DNA of 64,000 nucleotides, taken from the NCBI GenBank assembly GCA_020438795.1, contig JAGQTY010000002.1, positions 1 through 64,000 of the forward strand, written 5' to 3'. Numbering within the stretch: the first letter of the stretch is position 1; each line of letters starts with the position of its first letter. The stretch is from Actinomycetota bacterium (GTDB lineage Bacteria > Actinomycetota > Actinomycetes > S36-B12 > GCA-2699445). Below the pieces are notes generated by a model. The model had not been told where the DNA came from, ran no database searches, and saw nothing but the letters and a program-made list of their open reading frames with translations. Of this stretch, positions 62,717-64,000 are shown in pieces. The position numbers were made by a program, and so were the translations under genes.

Positions 62717-63280
62717 TCAGCTGCCGCCGCTGTTGGAGTCGTTACTCTCGTCCTCACAGTGCTCGACTGCCGACTTGTCCGTACCGAGGCAGACCTCGAA
62801 GTACGTGGTCTTCCCGGACTCGCCCCCGGCCTGCACCTCGAAGTAACTTCCCGACTTCTCCGCGGTCATGCCGTAGTCGGAACCGCCGTAGCCGCCCCAG
62901 CCGCCACCACTGCCACCGCTCTGGGTGACCTTGTACCCGTCCTTCTTGACCTCGCTCTCATAGGTGGAGACGACCGACTTCGGGGTCTCACTGCCGTTGG
63001 AGTAGCGTGCATACGTCGTGCCACCGCTGAGCGTCTTCTCGTGCAACTTCTTCGAGCCGGACGGGGGCTTCGGGAGCGAGCTCGAGTCCGATGAACTCGT
63101 TTTGGACGCCGTCGCGCTCGGGCTTGTCGTTGCCGGGCTCGGCGTCGACGCGGTCGGGCTGGCTTCAGTGGCCGTGGGCGTCGAAGAACTGCTCGAATCC
63201 GAGGACGAGGAACAACCCGCCACTGCCAGCGCCAGCCCTGCCGTGCCCACCGCTGCTACGAGCACTCGTTTGTCTGCCAT
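62717..63280 (-). CDS. Ser-rich lipoprotein, unknown function
   Basis: 187 residues. Lipobox AVAGC with cysteine near residue 23, then about 50 residues of Ser/Thr/Pro low complexity, then a domain with a Gly/Tyr-rich patch (GGSGGGWGGYGGSDYG) and two cysteines (VCLG, EHCED). Same architecture as the lipoprotein at 19547 but no clear homology. Downstream of ftsQ on the same strand by 47 bp. Confidence 0.85.
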   Translation of the reverse strand: MADKRVLVAAVGTAGLALAVAGCSSSSDSSSSSTPTATEASPTASTPSPATTSPSATASKTSSSDSSSLPKPPSGSKKLHEKTLSGGTTYARYSNGSETPKSVVSTYESEVKKDGYKVTQSGGSGGGWGGYGGSDYGMTAEKSGSYFEVQAGGESGKTTYFEVCLGTDKSAVEHCEDESNDSNSGGS

Positions 63281-63327
63281 GGAGTCTCCTGATCGTGAAG
63301 GAACAGGGGGCAGCCTACTATGCGGCG

Positions 63328-64000
63328 CTACTCGATACCCGTGCTGTCACCCTGCTGCTCCACCCGATTGCGCTTGGGCAGTGTCAGGTCGCCGATAAGG
63401 GCCGGGCGCTCCGGGACCGAGAGGTTGTAGGCATCTGCTTTGGTACGCAGCAACGCCCGTAGATTGTTGTACTTCGCCTCCAGGTCAGCGGTGGAGCCGA
63501 GCTGGACCAGGCCACCATTCCTGATGAGCAGTACCACCTGACCCTCGTTCACCCCCACACCGGCGATCCGGCCGATCAGATCCTCGGGTGCCGCTCGCAG
63601 CGCATCCAGCATCGGGGCCTGCTCGGCATCGCTGCCGAGCTCCGGCAGGCGCTTCATCGGTTCGGCAGCTGTACGGATCACCTCGCCGGTCTCATCAACG
63701 ATCGCGTACTGGTCTCCCTGCTTGAACTGCGCGAAAGGAAAACGCTCATCGACCGCGATCAGGATGGTCCAGGGCCGGGACAGCTGGACATCGGCAGCGA
63801 CCACACCGGGAAGCTCCCTGACGCTGGCCTCCATCGCCCCCGGATCATGCGCGCTGATCGCTTCTCCGAGCCGGACATCCACCCGCGCCCGGATCTCCTG
63901 CTCCGTCTCCTCACTGGCGCCCACGACGGTCAGCTCTCGCACCGGGACCGGCGAGTACCATGACAACAGCCACGCCGCTGCCACGACCAGCAGCACGCAG
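63328..64000 (-). CDS. ftsQ: Cell division protein FtsQ, 5' end outside window
   Basis: Bitopic divisome protein. The visible part is the membrane helix (LLVVAAAWLLSWYS), the POTRA domain (VRELTVVGASEETEQEIRARVDVRLG, VVAADVQLSRPWTILIAVDERFPFAQF) and the FtsQ/DivIB domain (QYAIVDETGEVI to about DLEAKYNNLRALL). The frame is open to the right edge; the cytoplasmic N-terminus is missing. ftsZ is 3.2 kb downstream instead of adjacent. Confidence 0.93.
   Translation of the reverse strand, partial: CVLLVVAAAWLLSWYSPVPVRELTVVGASEETEQEIRARVDVRLGEAISAHDPGAMEASVRELPGVVAADVQLSRPWTILIAVDERFPFAQFKQGDQYAIVDETGEVIRTAAEPMKRLPELGSDAEQAPMLDALRAAPEDLIGRIAGVGVNEGQVVLLIRNGGLVQLGSTADLEAKYNNLRALLRTKADAYNLSVPERPALIGDLTLPKRNRVEQQGDSTGIE

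Overview
This is a high-GC actinobacterial chromosome segment, almost all of it housekeeping genes. Evidence for Actinobacteria: an actinobacterial-type integration host factor (mihF), a BldD regulator, a PriA-type HisA with no trpF beside the trp genes, and a SepF/YggT/FtsZ cluster. BldD and the conserved gene order point to a Streptomyces/Frankia-like actinomycete, but I cannot place it further. No tRNA, rRNA, CRISPR array, insertion sequence or prophage was recognised.

Layout. 1-12.75 kb (minus): a near-continuous pyrimidine operon pyrR-pyrB-pyrC-membrane protein-carA-carB-pyrK-pyrD-pyrF-mihF-gmk, followed by rpoZ and coaBC (cut by the left edge). Two PyrR-type RNA loops precede pyrR. 12.9-20.1 kb: a large pseudokinase/flippase-like membrane protein, bldD with two candidate BldD boxes, pyruvate kinase, a POT peptide transporter and a small lipoprotein. 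20.2-29.5 kb (minus): glutamate synthase gltBD, then an ABC ATPase and a double-domain permease with no binding protein. 29.6-39.2 kb (minus): a small membrane protein, then hisI-trpE-small membrane protein-response regulator-histidine kinase-trpC-trpB-trpA-DsbA-like protein-lgt. 39.3-46.8 kb: a TIGR03085-like protein, the his cluster hisD-hisC-hisB-hisH-(DUF2510)-priA-hisF, a YbaK deacylase and an anchored exported protein. 46.9-52.7 kb (minus): dnaE, rluD, lspA and a DksA/TraR zinc-finger protein. 53.4-56.5 kb (plus): ileS. 56.6-64 kb: the division cluster yggT-sepF-yggS-pgeF-ftsZ, interrupted by apbE-marR/yceI-lipoprotein before ftsQ (cut by the right edge).

How the genes work together. 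The first block makes UMP and feeds GMP kinase. trpCBA, trpE, the his genes and the bifunctional PriA form the amino-acid block; trpD, trpG, hisG and hisE are not in the window. Lgt and LspA would process the two small lipoproteins seen here. FtsZ, SepF, YggT and FtsQ belong to cell division.

Most notable: the tandem PyrR loops in the pyr leader; a PyrD/PyrK pair with substitutions at normally conserved flavin and orotate positions; a pseudokinase fused to an LPG-synthase-like membrane domain; BldD with an intact c-di-GMP signature and likely autoregulatory boxes; a two-component system inside the trp cluster; and a rearranged division cluster (ftsQ separated from ftsZ, ileS inverted, no divIVA in its usual place).
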